Assembly: GCA_022826665.1 (NCBI GenBank)
Contig: JAJDUK010000103.1
Location: forward strand, 1-64,000
Source: Alphaproteobacteria bacterium
GTDB taxonomy: Bacteria > Pseudomonadota > Alphaproteobacteria > UBA828
Direction of reading: 5' to 3'
DNA length: 64,000 nucleotides
The notes under the pieces are model-generated. The model was not told where the DNA came from, ran no database searches, and saw nothing but the letters and a program-made list of their open reading frames with translations. Below, one piece after another: positions 8,211-17,116 of this stretch (its first letter is position 1; each line of letters opens with the position of its first letter). A program made the position numbers and the translations under genes.

Positions 8211-9586
8211 TCCGCATCATCGCCTTCGTCGTCGCGGTGATCGTCGTGGCGGCGGCCGCGACCTGGATCTCGGAGCCGCCCGGCCGTGTCGAGATCGCAT
8301 GGGGCGACTACATGGTCGAGACCTCACCGGGGGTCCTGGCTGCGGCCCTCGCCGTGGCGGCGGCCATCGTCCTCGTGATTGCCGCCGTGGTGCGTTTCGT
8401 CTGGATCGGCCCCCGCCGCGTCGCATTGGCGCGCCGTCGTCGTCGCGAGCGTCTAGGCTATCACGCGCTGACCCAGGGGCTGGTCGCTGCGGCGGCGGGC
8501 GACCCAAAGCGTGCTCGCCGCTTCGCGCGGCGCGCCGATGCGCTGTTGGAGGAGCCCCCACTGACGCTCCTGCTCTCGGCCCAGGCGGCGCAGCTCGAGG
8601 GCGACGACCACGCCGCGCGCGGCTATTTCGAGGCCATGCTCGACCAGCCGGCGACGGCGTTCCTCGGATTGCGCGGCTTGCTCGTTCAGGCCGAGCGCAC
8701 CGGCGACACGGCGAGGGCGCTGGAGCTTGCGGAGCAGGCTTTCGCGCTCCGGCCGGAGACGCCCTGGGTACTGACGGCACTGCTGGAGATGCAAACGCGG
8801 GCGGGGCGCTGGCCCGACGCGCTCAACACGGTCAAGCAGGCGCTCCGCCACGGCGCGGTGAGCGATGAGGTCGGCCGCCGACGCCAGGCGGGATTGCTCT
8901 TCGAGCGTGCGCGGGCGTTGCGCGAGCAGGGCGAGGTGAGGGAGGCGCTGCGCGTCGCCGACGAAGCGCGCGCGGCAGATGCTGCGTTCCTGCCCGCAGC
9001 GCTGCTGGGCGCCGGACTCGCCAAGGAAGCCGGCCGAGACAGTGCTGCGCAGCGGGCGGTGATCGATGCCTGGCGTCATTGTCCTCATCCGGCGCTCGGC
9101 CGGCTCTTTCTCGCGCTCCACGCCGACAGTTCGGCCGCAGAGCGGCTGAAACGGGTCGAGACGCTGGTGGCCAACAACAGCGACCACGCCGAGAGCCTCA
9201 TGCTGCTCGCCAATCAGGCGCTCGACGCCAAGCAGTGGGGGATGGCGCGCCAGCATCTGGAGCGCGCCGCGGTTGAGTGCCCCAGCGCCGGCGTCTACCG
9301 CCTGCTGGCACGTCTGGAGGAGGCCGAAACGGGGGACGGCGACGCGGTCCGCTGGCGCCTTCAGCAGGCGAGCGAGGCGCCGCCCGATCCGGCCTGGCTC
9401 TGCACCCGCTGCGCCAGCGCGAGCCCGGCGTGGTCGATCGTCTGCGATCGCTGCGGTGCCTTCGATGCGATCGAGTGGCGCACACCGTCGCGCGTCGAGG
9501 CAAGCGCCTTGCCGCCAGATACCGCTGCCTCTGCCGACGACGACGAGCAGCCAGTACCGGCGGCCGCAGGCACCGCCGCCGAGTGA
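8207..9586 (+). CDS. hemY: HemY-family inner-membrane TPR protein with C-terminal zinc ribbon
   Basis: The 459-residue protein starts MIRIIAFVVAVIVV. It has two transmembrane helices (about residues 3-22 and 43-66) flanking the HemY_N pattern RVEIAWGDYMVETSPGVL, followed by TPR-like repeats on the cytoplasmic side. It ends in a rubredoxin-like ribbon with paired cysteines (CTRC at 399-402, CDRC at 413-416), as in alphaproteobacterial orthologues. Its molecular function is not established; the name comes from linkage to haem genes and it is unrelated to protoporphyrinogen oxidase HemY of Gram-positives. The ATG at 8207 overlaps the mitofilin stop by four bases. Confidence 0.93.
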   Translation: MIRIIAFVVAVIVVAAAATWISEPPGRVEIAWGDYMVETSPGVLAAALAVAAAIVLVIAAVVRFVWIGPRRVALARRRRRERLGYHALTQGLVAAAAGDPKRARRFARRADALLEEPPLTLLLSAQAAQLEGDDHAARGYFEAMLDQPATAFLGLRGLLVQAERTGDTARALELAEQAFALRPETPWVLTALLEMQTRAGRWPDALNTVKQALRHGAVSDEVGRRRQAGLLFERARALREQGEVREALRVADEARAADAAFLPAALLGAGLAKEAGRDSAAQRAVIDAWRHCPHPALGRLFLALHADSSAAERLKRVETLVANNSDHAESLMLLANQALDAKQWGMARQHLERAAVECPSAGVYRLLARLEEAETGDGDAVRWRLQQASEAPPDPAWLCTRCASASPAWSIVCDRCGAFDAIEWRTPSRVEASALPPDTAASADDDEQPVPAAAGTAAE

Positions 9587-9671
9587 CCGTTCTTGCGGGA
9601 AGCCAGGACCGGCCCGCGATTGGCGCCTTTACAATGCAGCGTGCCTTGACGATAGTTCGGCGCGGAACCGG

Positions 9672-9747
9672 GCCGCAGTAGCTCAGTCGGTAGAGCAATG
9701 CATTCGTAATGCATGGGTCGGGAGTTCGAATCTCTCCTGCGGCACCA
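9672..9747 (+). tRNA. tRNA-Thr(CGT)
   Basis: A 76-nt cloverleaf with acceptor GCCGCAG paired to CTGCGGC, discriminator A and encoded CCA. The anticodon stem ATGCA/TGCAT encloses loop TTCGTAA, anticodon CGT. The T-arm carries GTTCGAATC. It stands alone between hemY and otsB. The 130 bp downstream hold no recognisable integrase or duplicated tRNA end. Confidence 0.96.
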
Positions 9748-9880
9748 GTCCCCGGCTTCATGCGTTCCTACCCATTCTCGAAATCTGTTGTTTGGCGCGG
9801 GGATCTGACGCTGATCGGCACTGTAACCCATTGAGACAGCGAGACTCTGGAGGGGGCAAAGTTCGGCGCCCATCAACACC

Positions 9881-10648
9881 GTGAGCTCCATGACTCTGCC
9901 CGAGCCGTGTCCGGATTGGGCACTGTTTCTCGACTTTGACGGCTGCATCGTCGATCTCGCGCCGACGCCGGAGGCCATCGACGTTCCGGACTGCCTGCCT
10001 TCGCTGCTGTTCGCGTTGCGCGAGGCGCTGGGTGGCGCCGTGGCGATCGTAACAGGCCGACCCATCGAGCAGATCGACGGCTTTCTGGGCACTGCCGTCC
10101 CCGCCGTTGCCGGATTGCATGGGCTTGAACGGCGCACGGCGGATGGCGGGATTGTGCGTTCTCCCTTGCCGGGGAATGACTTGCACGCCGTCCGGGCGCT
10201 GCTTGAAGAGTTCGCGGCGGAGCGTCCGGGTGTTCTCGTCGAAGACAAGCAATACACCGTCGCCCTGCACTATCGCCTTGTCCCGTCGCTGCGAGATGAG
10301 TGCAGGGATGTCTTGAACGCCGCCCTCGAGCGCGCCCCGCAGGGCTGGCAGGTTGTCGAAGGCAAGTTCGTATTCGAACTCAGACCGTGTGAGGCCAACA
10401 AGGGTACGGCCATAGACGCGTTCATGGGCGAAGCGCCATTCCGCGGGCGGACACCGGTGTTCTGTGGCGACGACATCACCGACGAAGACGGATTCGAGGT
10501 CGTCAACGCACGGGGCGGCGTGAGCATCCGCGTCGGCAAAGGCTCGGCCACGCGGGCAGCGACGCAGGTCGATACGGTCGGCGAATTACTGGATTGGTTG
10601 ACGCGGGTGGCCGGCGCAACGGGGCCTATGCCTCGGAGAGCCGGGTGA
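9881..10648 (+). CDS. otsB: Trehalose-6-phosphate phosphatase
   Basis: OtsB dephosphorylates trehalose 6-phosphate to trehalose. The 255-residue protein is a HAD-superfamily type IIB phosphatase. The nucleophile motif is FLDFDGCIVDLAP near residue 17, the Ser/Thr motif lies in AIVTGRPIEQID, and the metal-binding Asp pair is in FCGDDITDEDGF. GTG 9881 and ATG 9890 are both possible starts; neither has a close ribosome site. Its last 23 bases overlap the 3' end of otsA, which runs in the opposite direction. Confidence 0.94.
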   Translation: MSSMTLPEPCPDWALFLDFDGCIVDLAPTPEAIDVPDCLPSLLFALREALGGAVAIVTGRPIEQIDGFLGTAVPAVAGLHGLERRTADGGIVRSPLPGNDLHAVRALLEEFAAERPGVLVEDKQYTVALHYRLVPSLRDECRDVLNAALERAPQGWQVVEGKFVFELRPCEANKGTAIDAFMGEAPFRGRTPVFCGDDITDEDGFEVVNARGGVSIRVGKGSATRAATQVDTVGELLDWLTRVAGATGPMPRRAG

Positions 10649-12008
10649 CGAACCGCTCGAACCAGGCCTCCACACTGTTCGACCGGAGAACCTGCATCGA
10701 TCTCCGCCAGCGCTCGCTCCGCTCCTCGGCAGGCATCATGAGTGCTGTCTGGATGGTCTTGGCGACGCCTTCCACGTCATAGGGATTCACGATCAACGCG
10801 TCTGGCAGATGTTCGGCCGCACCGGCGAAGCGCGAGAGTACGAGGACTCCCGGATCGTTCGGCGGCTGGGATGCCAGATACTCCATGGCGACGAGATTCA
10901 TGCCATCGCGCAAGGGCGTGACCAGGCCGACTTGCGCGAGACGCAGAAAGCCGAACAGGGTGCGCCGGCCGAAGCTCTTGTTCAGGTAGCGAATCGGCAC
11001 CCAATCGACATCCGCCAACTCACCGTTCACGTGCCCGGCGAGCGTCTCGAGGGTTCGTCGGATCTCGGAATACTCGGCGATGCCGCCGCGGCTGGGGGGC
11101 GCGATCTGCATCAGAGAGACGCGGTTGAGGTGGCGGGGATAGGCCCGCAGAAAATGTGCAAACGCATCGAAGCGCTGTACCAGCCCCTTCGAATAGTCGA
11201 GCCGGTCCACGCCGATGATCAGCCGGCGCCCGGCGAGGCTGACCCGAAGGCGCTCGAACTCCCGGCTGCTCTCGGCCCTGGCCGCGTTGCGCTCGACATA
11301 GCGGGTATCGATGCCGATCGGATGGGTCTCGGCCCTGAAGACCCGCCGGAATGCGCGAACGACTGCGCCTCCCCCTCGGTCCTCCACCCGGGCTCCCGCC
11401 TCGCGTACCAGATAGTCGAGAAGGTGAGCCCGGTCCGTCTCCGTCTGGAAGCCGACGAGATCGAAGTAGGAGAAGCAGCGCATGAGGTCCTTGTGCACCG
11501 GCAGAGTCGCGAGCAGCTCCCGCGGCGGCAAGGGTGTGTGCAGAAAGAGGCCCAGGCGGTTCCGTATTCCGAGCCGGCGCAGTTCCTGGCCGAGTGGAAT
11601 CAGGTGGTAATCGTGAACCCAGATCAGGTCGTCAGGTTGAAGCAGACCGGCCAGCCTGCGGGCAAACTCCCTGTTGACGCGTCGATAGCCGGTGTAGTTG
11701 CCGCGATCGAAGTTGACGAGATCGACGCGGTAATGAAACAGCGGCCAGAGCGTGGAGTTTGCGAAGCGGTTGTAATACTCCTCGTAGTCGCGTTCGCTGA
11801 GATCCACGGTGGCACGGGCGAGCCGTCCGCTCTCGGTTACCCTCACGGTCTCGTCGGGAACGGCGACCACCTCGCCGCTCCAACCGAACCAGACACCCCC
11901 GGAGCGCCGGAGCGCCGCGAGCACCGCCACGGCCAGACCGCCTGCAGCAGTCCTGCCCTCGTTGACCGGCGCAACCCGGTTGGAAACGACGACAATGCGA
12001 TTCGTCAT
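10626..12008 (-). CDS. otsA: Trehalose-6-phosphate synthase
   Basis: OtsA (GT20) joins UDP-glucose and glucose 6-phosphate to trehalose 6-phosphate. The 460-residue protein has the N-terminal glycine loop TAAGGLAVAVL, VHDYHLIPLG, the phosphate-binding GVDRLDYSKGL and the donor-binding LRDGMNLVAMEYLA. In E. coli OtsA and most relatives the last motif is LVAKEY; Met replaces the Lys next to the conserved Glu here. The length is normal. It lies 85 bp downstream of the GH15 gene on the same strand and converges on otsB with a short overlap, so the three genes form a trehalose locus, probably for osmotic or desiccation stress. Confidence 0.95.
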   Translation of the reverse strand: MTNRIVVVSNRVAPVNEGRTAAGGLAVAVLAALRRSGGVWFGWSGEVVAVPDETVRVTESGRLARATVDLSERDYEEYYNRFANSTLWPLFHYRVDLVNFDRGNYTGYRRVNREFARRLAGLLQPDDLIWVHDYHLIPLGQELRRLGIRNRLGLFLHTPLPPRELLATLPVHKDLMRCFSYFDLVGFQTETDRAHLLDYLVREAGARVEDRGGGAVVRAFRRVFRAETHPIGIDTRYVERNAARAESSREFERLRVSLAGRRLIIGVDRLDYSKGLVQRFDAFAHFLRAYPRHLNRVSLMQIAPPSRGGIAEYSEIRRTLETLAGHVNGELADVDWVPIRYLNKSFGRRTLFGFLRLAQVGLVTPLRDGMNLVAMEYLASQPPNDPGVLVLSRFAGAAEHLPDALIVNPYDVEGVAKTIQTALMMPAEERSERWRRSMQVLRSNSVEAWFERFVTRLSEA

Positions 12009-12093
12009 GGGTGTCGCGGTACCCCACGATTGGAATCATTCGACCTGTCCCGACGACGGCAACTCGGCGGGAACAGGCGTCGGACTCATACCA

Positions 12094-13872
12094 TCAGAAC
12101 GCATCCTCCCACGGCCGGGAGAGCTTGATCGCCGAGGTGATCAAGCCGACCATGCTGTAGGTCTGTGGGAAGTTCCCCCACAACTCTCCCGTCTTCGGAT
12201 CGAGGTCTTCCGACAGGAGGCCCATCGCGTTGCACGAGGCGAGCATGTTTTCGAACAGCCGCCGCGCTTCATCCCGCCGGCCGAGGGCCGCGATGGCATC
12301 GATGTACCAGAACGTGCAAACGTTGAACGCATTCTCTGGCGCCCCGAAATCGTCCGTTTCGACATATCGAAACACGTGATCGCCGCGACGCAGTTCACGC
12401 TCGACCGCTGCCACGGTGTCACTGAAACGCGGATACCAGGCGCTGCAGTAAGAAATCTCGTGCATGAGCAGCAAAGCCGCGTCGATTTCGCTGCCTCCGA
12501 ACGCGCTCACATAGCACCGCTTCTCCTCGTTCCAGGCCTCACGTTCGATGCATTCCCTGATCGTTTCGGCGCGCGCGCCCCACAGCTCGGCGCGATCCTC
12601 GAGTCCGAGGCGGCGGGCGATGAGCGCGAGGCGGTCGCAGGCCGCCCAGCACATGAGGACCGAAAACGTATGGATGCGCTCGGTGCCGCGAAGCTCCCAT
12701 ATTCCCGCGTCCACCTTGTCGTAGAGCCGGAACGCCGCTTCGCCGACTCGTTCCAGCACACGGAACAGGCTCTCGTCTCCCCGCAGATCGATTCGCTCGT
12801 CGAAAAACGCCTGTGCGCAGGCGAGGATGACGGTGCCGTAGACGTCATTCTGGGTCTGGACATAGGCGAGATTGCCGGCGCGCACCGGCTGGTGCTCGCG
12901 ATAGCCCCGGAGCGAAGCGATCTCGCGCTCCGCAAGCTCGGTCTCCATGTTGATGCCGAACACCGGCTGGAGCGTGCCGTCGGGGCTCGCGGCGACGATG
13001 TTCAGGATGTAGTTGAGATACTCTTCCATGGTGCGGGTGATGCCCAGGCGATTGAATGCGCGAACGACGAAGTAGGAATCGCGCAGCCAGCAGAAGCGGT
13101 AGTCCCAGGTGCGGGAGGTTCCGTTCGCCTCGGGTATGGACGTGGTGATGGCGGCCACCATGGCGCCGGTCTCTTCGACCTCGCACAGCTTGAGCGTGAT
13201 CGCCGCCCGGATCACGGAGCTCTGCCATTCGAATGGCAGCGCGAGGTAACGGACCCATTCCCGCCAATAGTCCTCCGTCCTTTCGAAGAACTCTCGGGAA
13301 AGCTCCGCGATGTCCCGTTCGAGGGAGTCATCAGGGCCGAGAATGAGGTCCAATGGGCGGTTCAGCAGGAACGCCGTCTCCTCGAGCACGAAAGAAACCG
13401 GCGCGTTGGTGGTGAGCCGCAGGACGTGGTCGGGCAGGACGTAACGCACGTGATTGCTGCCGCGCGTGACGGTGGGCCGCTCGGCACCGTAGTTCCCGGC
13501 CGGCCGCAGCCTTATGCGGACATGCGGGCTGCCGGAGAGCGGAATCAGCCGGCGTACCAGCGTCAGGGGGCGCGCTAGGCGACCGTGCCGCTTGAAGCGT
13601 GGTGCGAAGTCCTGGACCTTGAGCGCATCGCCGGAGTTGCTGCGCAGCGTCGTTTCGACGATCGCCGTATTCGGCAGATAACGCTGCTCGCTGGTGGCGA
13701 GGTCGTCGAGCTCCACCTCGTAAAAGCCAACGGGCTCGATCGGCTGCAGCAGATCGCAGAATACCGGGTTGCCGTCGAAACGGGGCATGCACGCCCAGAC
13801 CAAGCGCGCCCGCGAGTCGAGCAGGCCCGCATAGGTGCAGTTCCCGATGATGGCGAGATCAAGCGATTGCAT
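12094..13872 (-). CDS. Glycoside hydrolase family 15 protein (glucoamylase/trehalase type)
   Basis: A 592-residue cytoplasmic GH15 enzyme. The N-terminus MQSLDLAIIGNCTYAGLL, with PRFDGNPVF soon after, is typical of bacterial GH15 proteins. A beta-sandwich domain precedes the (alpha/alpha)6 barrel, which carries RTWDYRFCWLRDSYF and GIWELRG, the latter holding the likely general-acid Glu. Some actinobacterial members of this subfamily are trehalases. Given otsA 85 bp downstream, trehalose or another alpha-glucoside is the probable substrate, but this is inference. I chose ATG 13872, preceded by AAGGGGTGGGG, over the GTG two codons upstream. Confidence 0.9.
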   Translation of the reverse strand: MQSLDLAIIGNCTYAGLLDSRARLVWACMPRFDGNPVFCDLLQPIEPVGFYEVELDDLATSEQRYLPNTAIVETTLRSNSGDALKVQDFAPRFKRHGRLARPLTLVRRLIPLSGSPHVRIRLRPAGNYGAERPTVTRGSNHVRYVLPDHVLRLTTNAPVSFVLEETAFLLNRPLDLILGPDDSLERDIAELSREFFERTEDYWREWVRYLALPFEWQSSVIRAAITLKLCEVEETGAMVAAITTSIPEANGTSRTWDYRFCWLRDSYFVVRAFNRLGITRTMEEYLNYILNIVAASPDGTLQPVFGINMETELAEREIASLRGYREHQPVRAGNLAYVQTQNDVYGTVILACAQAFFDERIDLRGDESLFRVLERVGEAAFRLYDKVDAGIWELRGTERIHTFSVLMCWAACDRLALIARRLGLEDRAELWGARAETIRECIEREAWNEEKRCYVSAFGGSEIDAALLLMHEISYCSAWYPRFSDTVAAVERELRRGDHVFRYVETDDFGAPENAFNVCTFWYIDAIAALGRRDEARRLFENMLASCNAMGLLSEDLDPKTGELWGNFPQTYSMVGLITSAIKLSRPWEDAF

Positions 13873-14019
13873 CCCCACCCCTTTGCTGCAAGCCCGGCAT
13901 CGTCACCCCGGATTCGGCAGTATACCATCGCGCCGATGGGGCACTGACCGGCCGCGACGCCGGAACCGGTCGCCGGATGCGTGCCGCGCCTGCCTAGCGG
14001 CTGGCGGGATCGGCCCTGT

Positions 14020-15792
14020 CTAGTGGGAGTGCCGGGGCAGCGTCGCCGACACGGAACGATAACGTGTCGCAAATTCCAGACAGCCGCCATCCGCCAGCTG
14101 TCCGACGTGAGCGCGATAGAGTTCCTCCCATGGCGTGTGGTGTTCGAGTTCGGCGGGCGTGTGGGCTTCGCGGCGGTTCGCCAGGGTTTCCTCGGGCAGC
14201 AGAATGTCGACCCGCCGGCGGCAGAGGTCGACCCTGAGCCGATCGCCGGTCTCCAGGATTGCGAGGTTACCGCCGACGGCGCTTTCGGGGCTGGCGTTCA
14301 GGATCGAGGGACTGCCGGAGGTGCCGGACTGCCGCCCGTCGCCGATGGTCGGCAGCTCGTGGATACCCGCCCGTACGAGCTCCGCCGGCGGCTGCATGTT
14401 CACGACTTCTGCCGATCCGGGATATCCGACGGGCCCGGTGCCGCGCATCACCAGGATGCTGGTCTCGTCGATCCCGAGCGTCGGGTCGTCGATGCGGGCT
14501 CGATAGTCTTCCGGACCGTCGAAGACGATGGCTCTCCCCTCGAACGCGTCGGGGTCGTCGGCGGACTCGAGAAAACGGGCGCGAAAGCTGTCGGAGATCC
14601 CGCTCGTCTTCATGATCGCGGCGCTAAAGAGGTTACCGCCCATGACAACGAACCCCGCCCGTTCCTTCAGCGGCCTGTTGAACGGGCGAATGACATCCTC
14701 GTCGAACGGCGCGGCGTGGGCGACGTTCTCCGCAACCGCACGGCCGTTCACCGTGACCGCATCGCCGTTCAGCTTCCCCGCGCGCAGGAGCTCTCCCATG
14801 ACGGCGGGCACGCCGCCGGCGCGGTGATAGTCCTCCGCCAGGTAGTCGCCGGCTGGCTGGCAGTTGACCAGTAGCGGCACGTCGTAGCCCACCGTCTGCC
14901 AGTCTTCGAGCGTGAGTTCGACGCCGATGTGACGTGCGATCGCATTGATATGAATGGGAGCGTTGGTCGAACCGCCGATCGCGCTGTTGACCGCGATGGC
15001 GTTCTCGAAGGCGGCGCGGGTCAAGACCTTCACGGGCGTGAGGTCCTCGTGGATCATGGAGACGATTCTCCGGCCGGTCTCGTAGGCGTACTGGGCCCGC
15101 TCCTTGTTCGGTGCGGGCGGCGTGGCCGAACCCGGCAGCGACATGCCGAGTGCTTCGGCGAGCGAGTTCATGGTGGACGCCGTTCCCATGGTGTTGCAGT
15201 GGCCAGGGCTCGGCGCCGACGAGGCCACCATCTCGATGAACTCCTCGTCGGTGATGTTACCGGCTGCGAGCAGCCGGCGGGCTTCCCAGAGGATGGTGCC
15301 CGAACCGGCTCGGCGGCCCTCCCACCAGCCGTTCAGCATCGGGCCGCCATTGAGCGAGATCGCGGGGAGGTTCGCCGTCGCTGCCGCCATGATCATCGCC
15401 GGCGTGGTCTTGTCGCAGCCCGTCGTCAAGATGACGCCGTCGATCGGATAGCCGTGCAGAATCTCCACGAGGCCCAGGTAGGCGAGATTGCGGTCGATAG
15501 CAGCCGTCGGCCGTCGGCCGCTTTCCTGGATCGGGTGAACCGGAAATTCGAGCGGGATGCCGCCTGCCTCGCGGATGCCGGCTCGCATGCGTTCCGCCAG
15601 ACTCTGGTGGATGCGGTTACAGGGTGAGAGGTCGGACCCTGTCTGCGCGATCCCGACGATGGGCTTGCCGGACTGCAGCTCCTCGCGGGTCAGGCCGAAG
15701 TTCATGTAGCGCTCGATATAGAGTGCCGTCATGCCGGGATCGAGGGGATCGTTGAACCAGCTTCGGCTGCGAAGCGTTTTTTTCCGGGCCAT
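14020..15792 (-). CDS. IlvD/EDD-family dehydratase, probably a sugar-acid (pentonate) dehydratase
   Basis: A 590-residue Fe-S dehydratase. Features are the start MARKKTLRSRSWFNDP with the downstream MTALYIERYMNFGLT, the cluster cysteine in GIAQTGSDLSPCN, LTTGCDKTTPAMIMAAA, PGHCNTMGTASTMNSLAEALGM, and the C-terminal DGRQSGTSGSPSILNASPESA. The N-terminal pattern matches the D-xylonate/L-arabinonate dehydratase branch better than dihydroxy-acid dehydratase IlvD of branched-chain synthesis. It is divergent from an enolase-superfamily gene, again suggesting sugar-acid breakdown. GGGAGG before ATG 15792 fixes the start. An inverted repeat AAGTTG/CAACTT (15806-15824) just upstream could be an operator. 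Confidence 0.88.
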   Translation of the reverse strand: MARKKTLRSRSWFNDPLDPGMTALYIERYMNFGLTREELQSGKPIVGIAQTGSDLSPCNRIHQSLAERMRAGIREAGGIPLEFPVHPIQESGRRPTAAIDRNLAYLGLVEILHGYPIDGVILTTGCDKTTPAMIMAAATANLPAISLNGGPMLNGWWEGRRAGSGTILWEARRLLAAGNITDEEFIEMVASSAPSPGHCNTMGTASTMNSLAEALGMSLPGSATPPAPNKERAQYAYETGRRIVSMIHEDLTPVKVLTRAAFENAIAVNSAIGGSTNAPIHINAIARHIGVELTLEDWQTVGYDVPLLVNCQPAGDYLAEDYHRAGGVPAVMGELLRAGKLNGDAVTVNGRAVAENVAHAAPFDEDVIRPFNRPLKERAGFVVMGGNLFSAAIMKTSGISDSFRARFLESADDPDAFEGRAIVFDGPEDYRARIDDPTLGIDETSILVMRGTGPVGYPGSAEVVNMQPPAELVRAGIHELPTIGDGRQSGTSGSPSILNASPESAVGGNLAILETGDRLRVDLCRRRVDILLPEETLANRREAHTPAELEHHTPWEELYRAHVGQLADGGCLEFATRYRSVSATLPRHSH

Positions 15793-15971
15793 GAGCACTC
15801 CTCCCAAGTTGCGGTTCTCAACTTAGCGAGCGGATGCCTCACCGGGAAGGCGCCCAACATGTCGTGGAACTGGGATACTCTGGTCTGGCTGAGGCGCCGG
15901 CCGGCAATGCCGCAAACCAATTGCGCGTTCATGCGCTGAGAGCCCCCGCAACGCCCATGGAGCCCCGATCA

Positions 15972-17072
15972 ATGACGCCCGAAACACTGACCTTCCACAG
16001 CGTCGACGTGCGCGCTGTTGTTCTCAAGCTGAGGCGCCCCGTCGTCGCCAAGATTGCGACCATTACGGATTGGCCGCTGATCCTGATCGATCTGAAGACG
16101 GAGGAAGGGGTCGTCGGGCGCAGCTATCTGGAGCCCTACATCGTAAAGTCGATGAACTATCTCGTGCCAGCCTTGCGCGACATGGGGGCGATGCTCAAAG
16201 GCCAAAAGCTGGCGCCGTCCGACATCTACGAAACCGCACAAAAGTCGCTGCACTTTGTGGGTTACGAGGGCATGTCAATGATCGCCGTTTCCGGCATCGA
16301 CATGGCAGCCTGGGACGCCCTGGCCAGAGCCGCCGGCATGCCGCTCTGCACATTGCTCGGCGCCTCGCCCGGCCCGGTGCGCGCCTACAACAGCAATGGG
16401 CTGTGGCTCCAATCTCCGTCCGAAGTTGCCGCCGAGGCCATCGAGATCCGTGATGAAGGACAGTTCGAGGGCGTGAAACTGCGTCTCGGCCGGGAATATC
16501 CCAAGGATGACCTCGCCACGATCGATGCGGTTCGACAGGCGGTTGGCGAAGACATGCACTTGATGATCGATTTCAATCAGGGTCTGGACATGGCGGAGGC
16601 ATTACGCCGGTGCCACATGCTCGACGACCTTGGACTGACCTGGCTGGAAGAGCCGGTCGTCTATGACAATTTCGACGGATACGCCCAACTCGCGCGGGAG
16701 CTAAAGACGCCCCTGCAGATTGGCGAGAACTTCTACGGACCGCGCGATCTGCATAAGGCATTGCGTTCCCAGGCCTGCGACTACGTGATGCCGGACTTCA
16801 TGCGCATCGGCGGCGTGACCGGATGGATGCGCGCGGCAGCTATCGCCGGCGCGGCCGGCATCCCGATGTCAACGCACCTCTATCCCGAGTTCGGCGCCCA
16901 TGTGATGCGGGCGACCGAAACCGCTCATTGGCTGGAGTGGCAGGACTGGGCCGATCCGATCCTGCAAAAGCCCTACGAGATCAAGGACAGCCATTTGCAC
17001 ATCCCGGATGTGCCTGGGGCGGGCCTGGACTGGAACGAAGATGTCGTCGCCAGAAACCTGTACGAAGCCTGA
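15972..17072 (+). CDS. Mandelate racemase/muconate lactonizing (enolase) superfamily enzyme
   Basis: A 366-residue enolase-superfamily protein. The barrel shows the KxR motif VKLRLGR, the metal ligands MIDFNQ, LEEPVVYDN and IGENFYG, and a C-terminal MSTHLYPEFGAH that may supply the catalytic His. This mix resembles the mandelate racemase subgroup, which includes acid-sugar dehydratases and racemases. The exact substrate cannot be read off. It is divergent from the sugar-acid dehydratase. The frame is open far upstream; GGAG at 15958-15961 suits ATG 15972, and ATG 15957 is the alternative. Confidence 0.87.
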   Translation: MTPETLTFHSVDVRAVVLKLRRPVVAKIATITDWPLILIDLKTEEGVVGRSYLEPYIVKSMNYLVPALRDMGAMLKGQKLAPSDIYETAQKSLHFVGYEGMSMIAVSGIDMAAWDALARAAGMPLCTLLGASPGPVRAYNSNGLWLQSPSEVAAEAIEIRDEGQFEGVKLRLGREYPKDDLATIDAVRQAVGEDMHLMIDFNQGLDMAEALRRCHMLDDLGLTWLEEPVVYDNFDGYAQLARELKTPLQIGENFYGPRDLHKALRSQACDYVMPDFMRIGGVTGWMRAAAIAGAAGIPMSTHLYPEFGAHVMRATETAHWLEWQDWADPILQKPYEIKDSHLHIPDVPGAGLDWNEDVVARNLYEA

Positions 17073-17116
17073 CCGCCCGACCCCCTAAACGCAGTGACCG
17101 TGCCCCGAGATTCGGG

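Noticed and set aside
9748-9880. Attachment site downstream of tRNA-Thr
   Set aside because: No duplicated tRNA end, integrase or foreign cargo follows; otsB is an ordinary gene.
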